Assembly (NCBI GenBank): GCA_037447655.1
Contig: JBBHKE010002640.1
Span: 126,001 to 170,466, forward strand
Direction of reading: 5' to 3'
DNA: 44,466 nucleotides
Origin: Zygnema cylindricum
Lineage: Eukaryota > Streptophyta > Zygnematophyceae > Zygnematales > Zygnemataceae
The notes under the pieces were generated by a model. The model was not told the origin of the DNA. It saw nothing but the letters and a program-made list of their open reading frames with translations, and made no database searches. The position numbers were made by a program, and so were the translations under genes. Below are positions 1-10,400 of this stretch, piece after piece; the stretch's first letter is position 1; each line of letters starts with the position of its first letter.

Positions 1-1137
1 ACATGCTCACACAACAATTGCAATCAATATTCTCCTAACACCGCAACCACTTCGAAGGCGAGGTAGTGGAACCCCCTTGTCAAAGGGCAAGAGAATTCTT
101 CTGAAATATTGAAGATGCCGACAATCAGCAATACAACATTTTCACCGAGGAAGCGATGAGTGGCAGCGAGTTGTGATTGTGATTCTGCTTCTTCGTTATC
201 CTGGAGGAGGCAGAGTCTGCCCATATGGCTTGCTGCCATGTAACGACAACCTTGACTCATCGCAGGGACTTACAACGGCGAGGTTGGTTCGTCGATGGTC
301 CACGAAGAGCGAGTTTGCTTCGTACATGGATAAAGAGACTATCAAAAAATACAACCATTTTATTGTGCATCAACTTAGCATTTTGACCGAGAAACAAACA
401 CAACGAAAGCAATGAATAAAAGACCACATTAACCCATGTAATAAAAACACAACACGACTAATGTAAGCGATGAAAAAAAACCCTAAACAAGTCATAATGT
501 CGACATATACAGATTATACAAGAAAAATAAGATGCCGATGACCAGAAAAAAAAAACAATACGAAAAGGTCATTGCGACAAACATAAAACAAAATGACAAA
601 AGACAGAATGAAAAAAATTGAAATAGCGTAAATTGACAAAAATAAAGTCATTTATAGCATCAAAAATTAAAACATAACAATTGTATATTTCACGGTGACA
701 TCCTTTACAAAGCTATATTAAACAAAAAATCTATTCACCCCTTTAATCTTCAAAAGCCTAAAAAGCCATATGTTTTACCCTATTATTAAGGATTGCGTAC
801 AAAAAAACGAAACCCTCCACTATAAACCCAAAAAAAACCATGGTAATACTATACACACTATCTTAGTGTAACGATCCGTCACGGCGAAGAGAGTTTTCTG
901 CAAATTTCTTCACGGATTGCACCAAACGATGTCTTCCGCTCCAAACATCTCGAAGAGGAGCCTAACTTCTTCCCAAAGATCATATGTTGCCGTGGGGTGC
1001 GAATTAATACAACGACCGTCGGATGGGATTCACCAAATGAAGAATTTGAATGTCGATCATAATATCGGATACAAAAGATAAACAAGGGAAAAATGACAAC
1101 AGGGGATGCATGAGTTCGACAATACGGGGTAAAGGGC
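1..1137. other. Left flank, no gene supported
   Basis: AT-rich sequence, especially A-rich at about 420-840. Reading frames are open on the minus strand at 24-260 and the plus strand at 173-415, but neither shows a recognisable domain, and their splice signals cannot be judged because the window begins here. The minus frame (78 codons, with a hydrophobic stretch in the middle) could be a terminal exon of a gene to the left, but I see no family motif. Confidence 0.3.
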
Positions 1138-1640
1138 AAAGAGAGTGGGAAGCCGAGAATGAGAGTGAATCATAGGGAAAGGGTACGTGACAGAACGAAA
1201 GAAAGATAGAGAGAGGGTATGGAAAGATGAGAGTGAGGGAGATTAACTGGGATAGGGTATGAACATATTTAAGGAGAGAGTGAGAGCATGGGAAGAAGTG
1301 GGGGACATATAATATTTTAAAAAGGGTACAGAATAGAATAAGGGGGAGTGGGAGAGAAAGTGAAGAAAAGAGTGATAGAGATAGTTGAGAAAGGATATGA
1401 GACAAAACGAATGAGATAGGGAAAATAACAAGAAGGGTTGACACCCATTAAAAGGTATATGGGTTTTATGGGACGAGACAAAGGGAAATATTGGGAAGAA
1501 GAGAGCAAGAGAGAGGGTAGAGAAAGAGGAAGAAAAACAATGAAAGAGATGGACAATGCGAAGAGGGAGCGGGAATGAGAAAAGAGGATGGATAGAAAGG
1601 GAAAGAGATTAAGAGAGGGACAAAAAAACAGACACAACCG
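1138..1640 (+). repeat. About 500-bp polypurine (GA-rich) tract
   Basis: The plus strand is overwhelmingly G and A for about 500 bases, made of irregular GAGAG, GGGA and AAAG words rather than a fixed unit. The long minus-strand frames through it (1004-1444, 1317-1643) translate to Leu/Ser/Phe/Pro-rich low complexity and are by-products of composition. Such tracts can form triplex structures; that is general knowledge, not seen here. Confidence 0.7.
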
Positions 1641-2177
1641 CACACTTACCCATGCTATTCTTCATATTTTGTAGAAAATGTCGCAGCATTCTAAATTGTA
1701 TCGCCGTGTAATCGCCAACCCCTAATAGAGTTGCAAACCCTAAAATCATCCATGGCTGTTTGTCGTTTCATTACAAGAGGCGGCGGAACGACGCATCTTT
1801 CTCAAAAAATAGAAAAGTTTTGTTAAACTGACCCACAGTATTCGCACGCCGCCCACCGGTCGACCAGGACTTGGATAGGATTGGTCAGAACACGAATTTG
1901 TTTTTTTTGTGTTTTGTCCGCAATCGCCGCTATTTTGTTATCTTTTCAGATTTTCGAGGCGCCGCGTTTCTTCTACCCTCAAATATGTAACTTTACCCTA
2001 ATACGTACGCATTATAACTCTAATTTGTTTACATTTTGTATATCACACCCCATTTTAGAGTCAATCTTAACTCAAATCAAGGTCTATTTCGTTTACAGGT
2101 CTGTTATTAGCTTTATGTTTCCATTCGACCGTGTAATAGCGTACATGTGTATTCTATTAAGCTAGACAGACCTCAAA

Positions 2178-2253
2178 TACAGTCAAAAAGGCAACATAAT
2201 AGAATTAGGGAATCAAGTACAGTCAAAAAGGCAACATAATAGAATTAGGGAAT
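2178..2253. repeat. 40-bp tandem repeat, two copies
   Basis: Positions 2178-2213 and 2218-2253 are the same 36 bases at a 40-bp period, containing GTCAAAAAGGCAACATAATA. The lack of divergence suggests a recent duplication. Confidence 0.85.
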
Positions 2254-2309
2254 TGATCATCACAATGACTATTTTAAATGCGCACAGTCACTTACGTCAT
2301 TTGTCAAAA

Positions 2310-2570
2310 TACGTACGTTTTGAAGTACACATTAAAGTACCGTTGAGTATAAATTTGGCGGTCAATCGGTTAGACATCTTTGACTTTCATAATATTTTTT
2401 CAACCGCTTAAAAAAATTTCGCGCTTGCGAACGTCGACCGTCATAATAAAATCAGCAATTCACACGGCCGGCGAGCGTTTACGGTAAAATGGTTGCAGAC
2501 AGTAACTTTTTGTCGTTATGTGAGCTCCACGGTGAGAGCACTTAGCCGCAAAATTGAAATTGAATCGTCT
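2310..2570 (+). repeat. Dispersed repeat B, copy 1
   Basis: This segment shares ordered blocks with 42700-43003: a GGCGGTCAATCGGTT-like block, then CTTTGACTT, then CGCGCTTG followed by GACCGTCATAA, and a TGARCTCCA block near the end. Both copies end directly in front of a GGGTG-type transposon end (2573 and 43007). It carries no coding signal that I can recognise. Confidence 0.6.
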
Positions 2571-2572
2571 AA

Positions 2573-2749
2573 GGGTGTGTCCCCATGTACTTGTAACTTA
2601 GCGAAATTACTTTGTATTTTAGCGCGGATCCGCCGGACCCGGTGTTCAAGTGTCCCTATGTCTGTAAGGACGAAATCGTAACTTACGCTTGTGACGATTG
2701 TATACGTCGACAGTACCTGTGACGGTTGTCAACGTCTACAATCTGTGGT
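2573..2749 (+). mobile_element. PIF/Harbinger-like MITE, left part only
   Basis: Starts GGGTGTGTCCCCATGTACTT just after TAA, and stays alignable with the first ~180 bp of the complete element at 11937-12713, including GACGATTGTATACGTCGACA and GTCAACGTCTACAATCTGTG. Similarity stops near 2749, where a TA-flanked MITE-related segment begins; no right end was found. It is therefore a truncated copy. The family assignment rests on the better-preserved copy. Confidence 0.6.
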
Positions 2750-3011
2750 CGCACGCAGTTACATGATAACGGCCTGTATTTAAACATTATTTGTACTTTT
2801 CTACTTCATAAAGTACAATTTTGCACGGTCTAACACCGTCCGTATTCCACACTATTTGAAACGAACCTATAATAGAATTAAAAACGCTAATTAAACTTTA
2901 CCTTAAAGAGAATAATGAAAAAATTAGAATCATTCACTCTATTTCATGTGATAGAGTCGAAATTTCGAGCGACCGAATTAGAGTAATTTACTCTAATTAC
3001 GATACGCGGTG
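2750..3011 (-). mobile_element. Tc1/mariner-like MITE (family A), partial
   Basis: Ends at 3011 with a CGCGGTG terminus and, read in reverse complement, matches the first ~230 bp of the complete family A element at 41957-42571: terminus, AATTAGAGTAA blocks, TCGAAATTTCGACTC and the AAATAATG/CATTATT region. The distal end is absent. It abuts the next element at a shared TA (3012-3013), so 3005-3020 is a perfect 16-bp palindrome CGCGGTGTACACCGCG. Confidence 0.65.
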
Positions 3012-3013
3012 TA

Positions 3014-3548
3014 CACCGCGCATCGTTATTAGTGTCAACGACACTAATTTGGGTTCTTAAAATTTTGATTTTTTTCCTCAAATAGGATACATGATTTTAA
3101 TTTTTCCTTGACGTTAATTAAGGTACCGTACAAAATAGCTTAAAGGACGAATTACAATAATATCTAAATAGTGTGATGTACGGTCGATGTCAGACCGTAC
3201 ATAAATGTACCTTTTCAAGTGAAAATTTTCCAAAAAAAAATTAAATCAGACGCGCACGCATAGGATCGTGCGCTAAAAAAAGGGATTGTTCTGACACGTA
3301 AATTAGTCTTACATGTACGGATGTCTAAATTTCACGACGGCGTACGATTTTTAATATTTTGTACGGATACATATATTAATGTATATTATCGTACAACGAA
3401 TATTCCATTTTTGCTGTTCCCAAATTAGCATAAACGCCGAAATTAGAATACACCTTTTTTAAAAAAAAAAAAAATCTTAATTAGCGTCAATGACGGTATT
3501 ATTACTTCCACACTATTTAAACTTTGACACTAATAACGATGCGCGGTG
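3014..3548. mobile_element. Family A MITE, 535 bp, with 25-bp perfect TIRs
   Basis: The left end is CACCGCGCATCGTTATTAGT followed by GTCAA; the last bases are its exact reverse complement (25 of 25). TA lies on both sides (3012-3013 and 3549-3550), as expected for a TA target-site duplication of the Tc1/mariner superfamily (Stowaway-like MITE). There is no transposase frame, so it is non-autonomous. Confidence 0.75.
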
Positions 3549-3555
3549 TACTGTA

Positions 3556-3772
3556 CGCCGTGTATCGCCATTAGGGTAAATGATTTTTTCGCCACTTAAA
3601 AGAAACTTTTATTCATACACTTTTGTCGGATTATCACTTGGAGACAACCAATGGGATGATGAGAATCTTGGATTTCAATCGCAACCGTCGGATCCAAAAT
3701 TTGACAAAGATGTACGGAGAAAAGATGTTTTAAGCGGAAAAAAAACATTAACCCTAATAGCCATACACGGTG
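3556..3772. mobile_element. Short family A MITE, 217 bp
   Basis: TA-flanked (3554-3555 and 3773-3774), with ~27-bp imperfect TIRs: left CGCCGTGTATCGCCATTAGG, right reverse complement CACCGTGTATGGCTATTAGG. The interior contains AAAAGATGTTTTAAGCGG and a CCGTCGGAT block, both shared with 31521-31732. It lies 393 bp upstream of the ceramide synthase start, so it may overlap that promoter (inference). Confidence 0.7.
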
Positions 3773-3774
3773 TA

Positions 3775-4166
3775 CCGTACATGAGTTAGACCAGCTTTAC
3801 GGGGTATTTTAACCGTTCTTTCCAAGAGAGCTTCTCGTCGCCTCTCTTTAGTATGGAAAAAACGCTGAAACGTGTCTAAACAATCTACACGCCTAAACAG
3901 TGAAACCTTTAAACGTCGGAGCAAAACACTGCCCCAAGTCAATGCGTACAAATTTGTTTTAGCCGTGCTTATTGAGGTGTCCACATAACAGTTCCCCAAA
4001 TATCCTGTGTACGGACAGTGTGCCCTTGAAGTGAACTGTCTTGTTTGTCTACCGTACCGTACGAAACTTCTGAAGTTTAAACTTGAAAGTTCAAATTCAC
4101 ACATCAGGTGGTTGCGCTTAGGTTAACCAAAACCTAACCCTAATTTCTCGAAAATTGCCGAGTGCA
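3775..4166. other. Upstream region of the ceramide synthase gene
   Basis: About 390 bp between the MITE and the start codon. I see no clear TATA box. A minus-strand frame (3754-4104) is open but reads into the MITE and has no recognisable domain. CCAAAACCTAACCCTAA lies just before the start codon. The 5' UTR and promoter presumably lie here. Confidence 0.35.
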
Positions 4167-7100
4167 ATGGCGTCTTTCGTTAGATTCTTAGAAAAAGAAA
4201 GCTATCCCGAATTGCAGGATTTGAGTGGCATTTTGGTGTTTTCTGCCTTTTTTCCAGTTCTCCGTTTTATACTTGACCGACAAATATTTGAAGTACGGTT
4301 ATCTTAACTTTTTTCGTTTTTTCTCATGCTTATTATGGTAGCTTTCATCTTTACGTACGCAATAACATTGATGGAAGAACATATTTTCTTAGGGATTTAA
4401 CTTAACATCTTGAGATATTAACGAATTTGAAACACTCGATAGCAACAGGAAAACAAAACAAAAAGCCCTCCCTCCCTCCTTCCCTTCCTTTCTCTGACCC
4501 TCTTGACACTTGAAATATCTCACATTATTGACAAGTTTTCTGCTGAGAGTCATTGAGAAAGCAGATGAAAACAAAAAAAACCTAACAAGCAAAAAAAACA
4601 AAAAACAAAAAACACAAAGAGCAACAATGTTGTTTTTTTAATTAGACTGAAAGCAGCACCAGGAAAACAGAGAGGTCCTCTCGACATAATCCTCGGTCAC
4701 CTTTGCATTTTTTTCAAACAAAAAATTGTCACCTGGTGTCTTTCAAAATTTAACTTCTTAATTTCCTTGGTTGCCAAATTCCCTTGTTGAATATCCTACT
4801 AATGTCCTTATTCCCTGTTGTATTTTGCAGAGACAAGGTCGGAAACACATATACAAGAAAGCTGAGAAGGTGATGAGTGGCCTGTCAGATGAAGACAAGG
4901 AGGCGTTGGTCAAACGTCTAATCAAGTTCAAAGAGTCATGCTGGAAATGCAGCTATTACTTTTTGGCATTTGTATTTGCCATGTTAGCGACATTTGGCGA
5001 GCCGTGGGCCTTTAACAGCCGACTGTTTTGGGTGGGACCAGGGGACCGTGTGTGGCCCGACCAAACAATGAAGTAAGTTGCTTCAACCCAATTTTCTGGT
5101 TACCTAAGCTCAATTTTTTGGTTACTTTAACCCGATTTTCTTGCTCTCTGTTTCAAAATGATTTCTGTTTTTTTGAGTTTTATGTCTAATTAGAGTAGAT
5201 GACCGGTGGAATTTTTGGTTGGGTGCTTTCGATTTATATGTCATATTGAAGGAGGTCAGAATTTGGCCAGGTTTTTTTATGTCAATTTAGAGGGTTTTTC
5301 ATGTTGGCTCCCTAACATATGTCAAATTGAAGTAGGTTATTTCAACCAGTGTCCTTTCCTGTCGATTTAAATGGTTTGTCGTGGTTGGTTTCAGTTTCAA
5401 ATTGTTGCTTGGCCTTTTTCCAGTGTGAACCTGGAAGGTTCTACAATAGCTGAAATTAAAAGCTGGCGTTGGAGATGTTTGGTTGACTGGCTTATGTGGT
5501 CAAATTCATTTCAGGACAAAACTGAAACTACTGTACACATTCGTGGGCGGCTTCTACACCTATTCCATTTTCGCCCTGATCTTTTGGGAGACAAGAAGGA
5601 AGGACTTTGGAGTGAGCATGTCACACCACATTGCAGCTGTGGCCCTTATCGTGTTTTCCTATATGGCACGGTCAGTCATCGTCTGTCACCTTTGTTCCGT
5701 ATTACTTTTGTTTAAATTGAATCACTTTGAATTGAAAAACATATAAAATGTGCACCTCTACATGGCAACCCGGATTATGTTCTCTTTATTGGCATGGTCA
5801 GTCACCATCTGTCACGTTTGTTTTTTTCCACCTACTGCCAAGTGTCAACTCTTATCTATGCAAGTTTCTGTAGATGCAGCTCCAAAAGGACCCTAAAATG
5901 GAGTAAGAAGAAGGGGTTTATTCACCTTAAAAAGGATTATTAGTTATAAATGTAAAAAGCAGCAATGATTTGTATCGAAATACCGACCAATAAAAATCCC
6001 AAATCTGTGCTGTCTATGACGTCTATGACATATTAATTTTTCATTGCAATTCAAATTGTCATCAACAGAAGAAGTTCAAAATAATGTGTTAATTCCAGTG
6101 AGTATGGTTTCTCACAGGCTTTTGATCTTTATATTTACGTCTTCCAGAAAATGACGTGTACGGATACTTTAATGTGAAATGTGAATTAATTAGAAAATGG
6201 TTGTACGTCAATGTTTTATGTTTTACAGCTTTTTGTTTCCTAATGGCTCTTTGGAGTCATTTTGTGACAACATTTGTGGCGCATTTCCGGAAACCATTTG
6301 GTATTCTTTGTAGAATGAACGGGAATGTTAGATTTTAGAGTACAAAGTACACTCTGTATTGCAAATAGTGTTGATGTTTTTTCACCGCAATCCGACAAGT
6401 GTGCCTGGAGAAAGATTTAAAGGCCGAAAAACATTAGCGATACTCGGCGTGGGTTTGTCGGGCTTCTTTGCAATTTTTGATACAGCTGGCCAAAATTGTC
6501 CGTGGTATTCAATAGTATTGTGTTAAACCTATCGTATTTTGGTATTCGTGATATTTTTAGGAGAAACAGTAGTTAGTGCCACAAAGAAGTTTAGGAAAAA
6601 ATTACCACACTGTGACTTTTGACAAGCTGTAAAAAAACACTTTTGTGACATTTGTTGTGCTCTCATTCAGTATGGAGAGGTCATGTGTCAGTGTAAAGTG
6701 AGGTGCACTGTCCTTAAAAGTATTTTACATGGCGAAAATATTGTGATGCTCTATCCTTTGATGCACCACGGAAAAAATATATCTCGGAAAATATGGAGAT
6801 GGATCACGGTATGATACGATTAGGAGATAATTAGATATGATGTGCATCACTAAGTGCACAACATTGTGGAAATCTTTCTTTTATGTAAATTTTCATCTAA
6901 GAGAAAGGAACTGCAAAAGTACTCTTCGGCACAAGAGTTAAAGCAAAAGAGAAACAACAACAAAAAAAAAACCATAGGTGGAAACGCCTCTGCTTCTCCC
7001 CTATAATGAAGTGTTTATCACTTGTAGAGGATTTTGGTAGGCACATTCCTGTATAGGTGTTATGGGTAGGATGTGAAGTTTCTGGATGTTCCTTGTGTTT

Positions 7101-7590
7101 CTGGCAATTTGCTTTTTGACCTCAGGGAATTATTTTTACAGTTTTTCTAAGTGAAACTTTTAAGGCTAAGAAAGTTGGAATTTGGTTTGATGAACAATTG
7201 TCCTTTTAAGCTAGCTATTGTCGTTGATTCAATTTTTTGTGACCCCTTACTTTCATTTGCTCTTTTACTCTCCTGATGTGTTAGTGTATATCCCTGCGTC
7301 CATTAGCTTCATTCGCGTTTCACTCATTATCTGACCTACAAAAAAAAAAAAAAAAAATCTCATCGGGCTTGTTTTTTCGATTGGTTGTTTCTGACTGCAG
7401 ATTTGGACGCATATGTTCAATTGTCGTTGCTCTCCATGATGTCAGCGATGTTTTTCTAGAAATGGCAAAACTTAATAAATATTTGGAGGTTGAAGTGGGC
7501 GCTACTGTTTTCTTTGCGTTATTTGCTGTATCTTGGCTTCTTATGCGAATATTGTACTTTCCTTTGTATATTATTCGCAGTACAAGGTAA
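4167..7590 (+). CDS. LAG1/LOH-type ceramide synthase (sphingoid base N-acyltransferase), C-terminus unresolved
   Basis: Ceramide synthases join fatty acyl-CoA to a sphingoid base in the ER membrane. Exons: 4167-4292, 4831-5072, 5515-5670, 7401-7586; all phases agree. Exon 1 (42 codons) carries the plant N-terminal signature (ESYPEL, then [11 protein letters not shown]). Exon 2 has FKESCWK. Exon 3 has WETRRKDF and the SHH motif (His160-His161). Exon 4 has [10 protein letters not shown] (His187-Asp188, Asp191). Together these are the TLC/Lag1p active-site signature, with several hydrophobic spans. The conceptual product reaches residue 236 plus two bases; plant homologues are about 290-310 residues, so roughly 60 residues, including the last membrane helix, are missing. 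The last donor is AG|GTAAGC, and reading through it gives an immediate TAA (end 7590). A phase-compatible terminal exon at 8146-8248 is weak because it lacks the usual Tyr/Trp-rich motif. The family is near certain; the 3' structure is open. Confidence 0.9.
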
Positions 7591-9210
7591 GCGAAGGTTT
7601 CTTCCTGGTCTTGCAACGCTGGTTAGTTGGCATTGGTTCATGTAACTGGAATCATCATTCACATTTTTTATGAGTGTCTTGAAGGGTTTTTGGATCCTTC
7701 GGTAGGCATGTTATATTCTACCGAATGAAGGTCTGCGCCCAAAATGTATAATTAATTTGAAGGAGAGGATTGTGGATAGCATTGTTAAGAGCCCTCTTTC
7801 TTATTTCTCCTCTTATGTTGCGTTTTTCCTTGAAGTTGATTTATGAAGGTTGTAAGTGACTCATTATCCTGTTTGGATACGTCATTCGTTTAAATACTCT
7901 GTTAAGTCAGAATTGATGTGTTTTGTAGCAATTTTTTTCACTTGAAGCTTATGCTCTGCTTTCCACCCATCTAGTAATAATTTGCAATCTCAGTACAATA
8001 GGCTTCCAAATTGTTGTTGTCAATGGTTTATACAGTTGCCAAAGCATTACGTACGTAGACTATGTTAATCATTTAGTTGTGTTGCTAGATGGCTAGTTTG
8101 ACAAATGAGTACAGAATTTTCCAGAGCGTTACGGTTTCTTTTTAGAGGCGTTTTAATTTTTGGAGTCTTGTTTCTTCTGTCTCCATTTTGGAGGACATAT
8201 AATCCCATTTTCCTTTTTCTAAAAAACCTTTTGGAAACTCTCAAATAGGAAGCTAGCCGTCAAAACTTGTACTTTTCTGTTTTTTTTGTCTGTTTCTTGA
8301 CTTTCTTTTTATCGTTTAACTCCTGTTCTTTGCCCGGATTCATTTTGATTTATCCGGATCCAGTCCCGAGTTTCGCGCACCACGACCCTGATCCCCACTC
8401 CTTATCTCTCCCTCTCTCCGTTCCCTCTCCCTCCCCCCCCACCAGTTCGATTTTTATTGATTGAATCCCCTAAGTCTCCTTCGATTTTTCAATGACGAGG
8501 ACGAGTAGGTTTTGTTTTTCGCAATTATTTTCATTTTTTTGTCTTTTTTGGGAGAGAAAACCTTCAACTTGTGAGTTTTAATAATCACTTTTTTTTTCTC
8601 CGCCTGTCGAAATAAGGCTAAGAGGTTAGGACACGTAGGAAGAATTTGTAAATACGGGGTCCTCACATTTGTGGTTGTTATAGGTCAAAATGTGGTGAAG
8701 TATAGGTCCACTACTGATGACTATCCTGGTTTTTAGGTTTATCATTTGGTCATTTGTTCCGTATACGTGTTAGGGATCGTCTCCAGTTTGTCATTTTACT
8801 TCACTTTTTAAGGGTACCGGTTGACGATACAATTTTCTTGTTGCTATTTCGATTCAATTTATCATGTTTGAAATTACCATTTTTATGTTCAAGAACCCTT
8901 GTTTAAACAAGAACTTTCCATACAGCATCGTACGATCAGTACCAACCTTAATTCTATTTTATTCTTTTTTTCTATTTTTGTTTTCTATCCTTAGCTCTTC
9001 TCGGCGATAAATTGAGAAACTTGTGAAATAAAATTCTCACCTCGGTTGACATTTTTTGACATTATTTTTAAACCAGCGTCGGTCCATTACTGCCCTTTCC
9101 TTCAATTGACAAGTTAGTGTAAAAAAAAAAGCTGCTTATCATAACCTAACAAAACACTGAAGTTACACCGAAGAAAAGCTAAATGAAGCACCGCCTTGTG
9201 TACCTTTCAT
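7591..9210. other. Non-coding stretch after the last ceramide synthase exon found
   Basis: AT-rich, intron-like sequence with poly-T runs. I searched for an exon continuing the ceramide synthase in the required phase and found only weak candidates: 8146-8248 (33 hydrophobic codons) and a strong polypyrimidine acceptor at 8445 that leads to a stop after a few codons. No other gene is seen. Confidence 0.3.
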
Positions 9211-9363
9211 CGTCCCAAAACTTCTATCATCCCAAAATTTTCATCATCCAAACACTTTTATCATCCCAGAACTTTAATCATTCCAAAAATTTCGTCAACT
9301 TAACTCTTTTATCATCCCAAAACGTTCATCGTCCCAAAACTTTTATCATTCCAAAACTTTCAT
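9211..9363 (+). repeat. 17-bp minisatellite, 9 units in perfect register
   Basis: Nine consecutive units, each exactly 17 bp, on the theme CATCCCAAAACTTTTAT. Units differ by point changes only; no indel breaks the register. The frame 9183-9509 that covers it is a by-product of the repeat. Confidence 0.9.
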
Positions 9364-9464
9364 CTAAGCACATGTTTGATTTCTTGATAAACACATTTAT
9401 GATGGCATCCTACAAACTCATTATGTGTCCCACAAGAACCTTTAGTCAGTTCATTAGGTGTCTT

Positions 9465-9602
9465 ATAGTTCAAATGTGCGAAAGCATTTGGAAACTCTGT
9501 ATGTTGTAGCTCTATGCTAAATGTGTATTTTGCCATACATACTGGTATAGTATGCGGCTATCGGATATAGCAGCTCCTATTGTTGTCACACAGTTGAACT
9601 AT
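9465..9602. mobile_element. Short foldback MITE, family D, copy 1 (~138 bp)
   Basis: The left end is ATAGTTCAAATGTGCGAAA; the right end is its degraded inverse, ending TTGAACTAT. The core ATAGTATGCGGCTATC and the following ATATAGC recur in the copies at 18768-18911 and 22969-23098. It has no coding capacity. Confidence 0.65.
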
Positions 9603-10400
9603 GTTATGAATCATTATTTCTGTCTCCTTTTCTTCCTCTTCCTATTGGTGTAGGGTTTGGTGGATTTCTTGATGTTCTTGAACGAATTTGATCTCATGTT
9701 TATTTTCATTGTCTTTCATCTTTTCCTCCATTTTATAAATGTTCACTTGCTTCCAACTATATGATGGTTTTCTTCATCTGGCGATGTTGTCCCGGCATGT
9801 TTGAATATCCATTGTTTTTTTTAAGAGATCGGCAGAAATTATCTTTTTTTTTTCTTTTGACAATTCCAATTACCTAAAACCTTTTCTTGATTTGTTTTGT
9901 CAAGCTCCGTCGTCAGCCGTTTTGCATGTATGGCTTAAGTCGATTTACATGTAATGCAAATTCTTCCAACCGTTCGCTTGTTGGTAAATATGGATTTGAA
10001 AAAATAAAGGGAAAAAAGGGAAAAATATAATAATCATTGGACATTGAAATAGTGTCTGAATACCAAAGCAAAAAAACTTCCATAAAAAACATGGGAAATG
10101 TAGATGTACTTGTCGACACCTGAGCAAGAGAGCATGGAAAGATTTACTTCACCATTGTTCCGCACTTTTTAACATTTCAAAATTGTCATTTTGGCTCTCC
10201 TTAACGGTTGAAAGTCTTTCCTCCAATTTATTTTTTGTGATATTTGGAAATTTTCAGACTCTAAACAAATGGTGATAGAACATGTTTGTAACAATAGATG
10301 AGTGGTTGTTTGGAACTGTATACAAAAAACATTGCTCCCCTTGTTTTACCCCACATGCCCGTATTCTCCACCCTTATTATGAATTCTGGCTGCAAGTTTA
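9603..10400. other. Non-coding AT-rich stretch
   Basis: No exon or repeat boundary can be defined. Frames on the minus strand at 9913-10127 are low-complexity Phe/Tyr-rich translations without a domain. Confidence 0.25.

Noticed and set aside
1004-1643. Overlapping minus-strand frames of 108 and 146 codons
   Set aside because: Leu/Ser/Pro/Phe low complexity produced by the polypurine tract; no domain or splice support.
8146-8248. Candidate last exon of ceramide synthase
   Set aside because: Phase and acceptor fit and it is hydrophobic, but it lacks the Tyr/Trp-rich final helix and acidic tail of the family, so it is kept only as a weak possibility.
9183-9509. 108-codon frame on the plus strand
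   Set aside because: Half of it is the translated 17-bp minisatellite, the rest MITE sequence.
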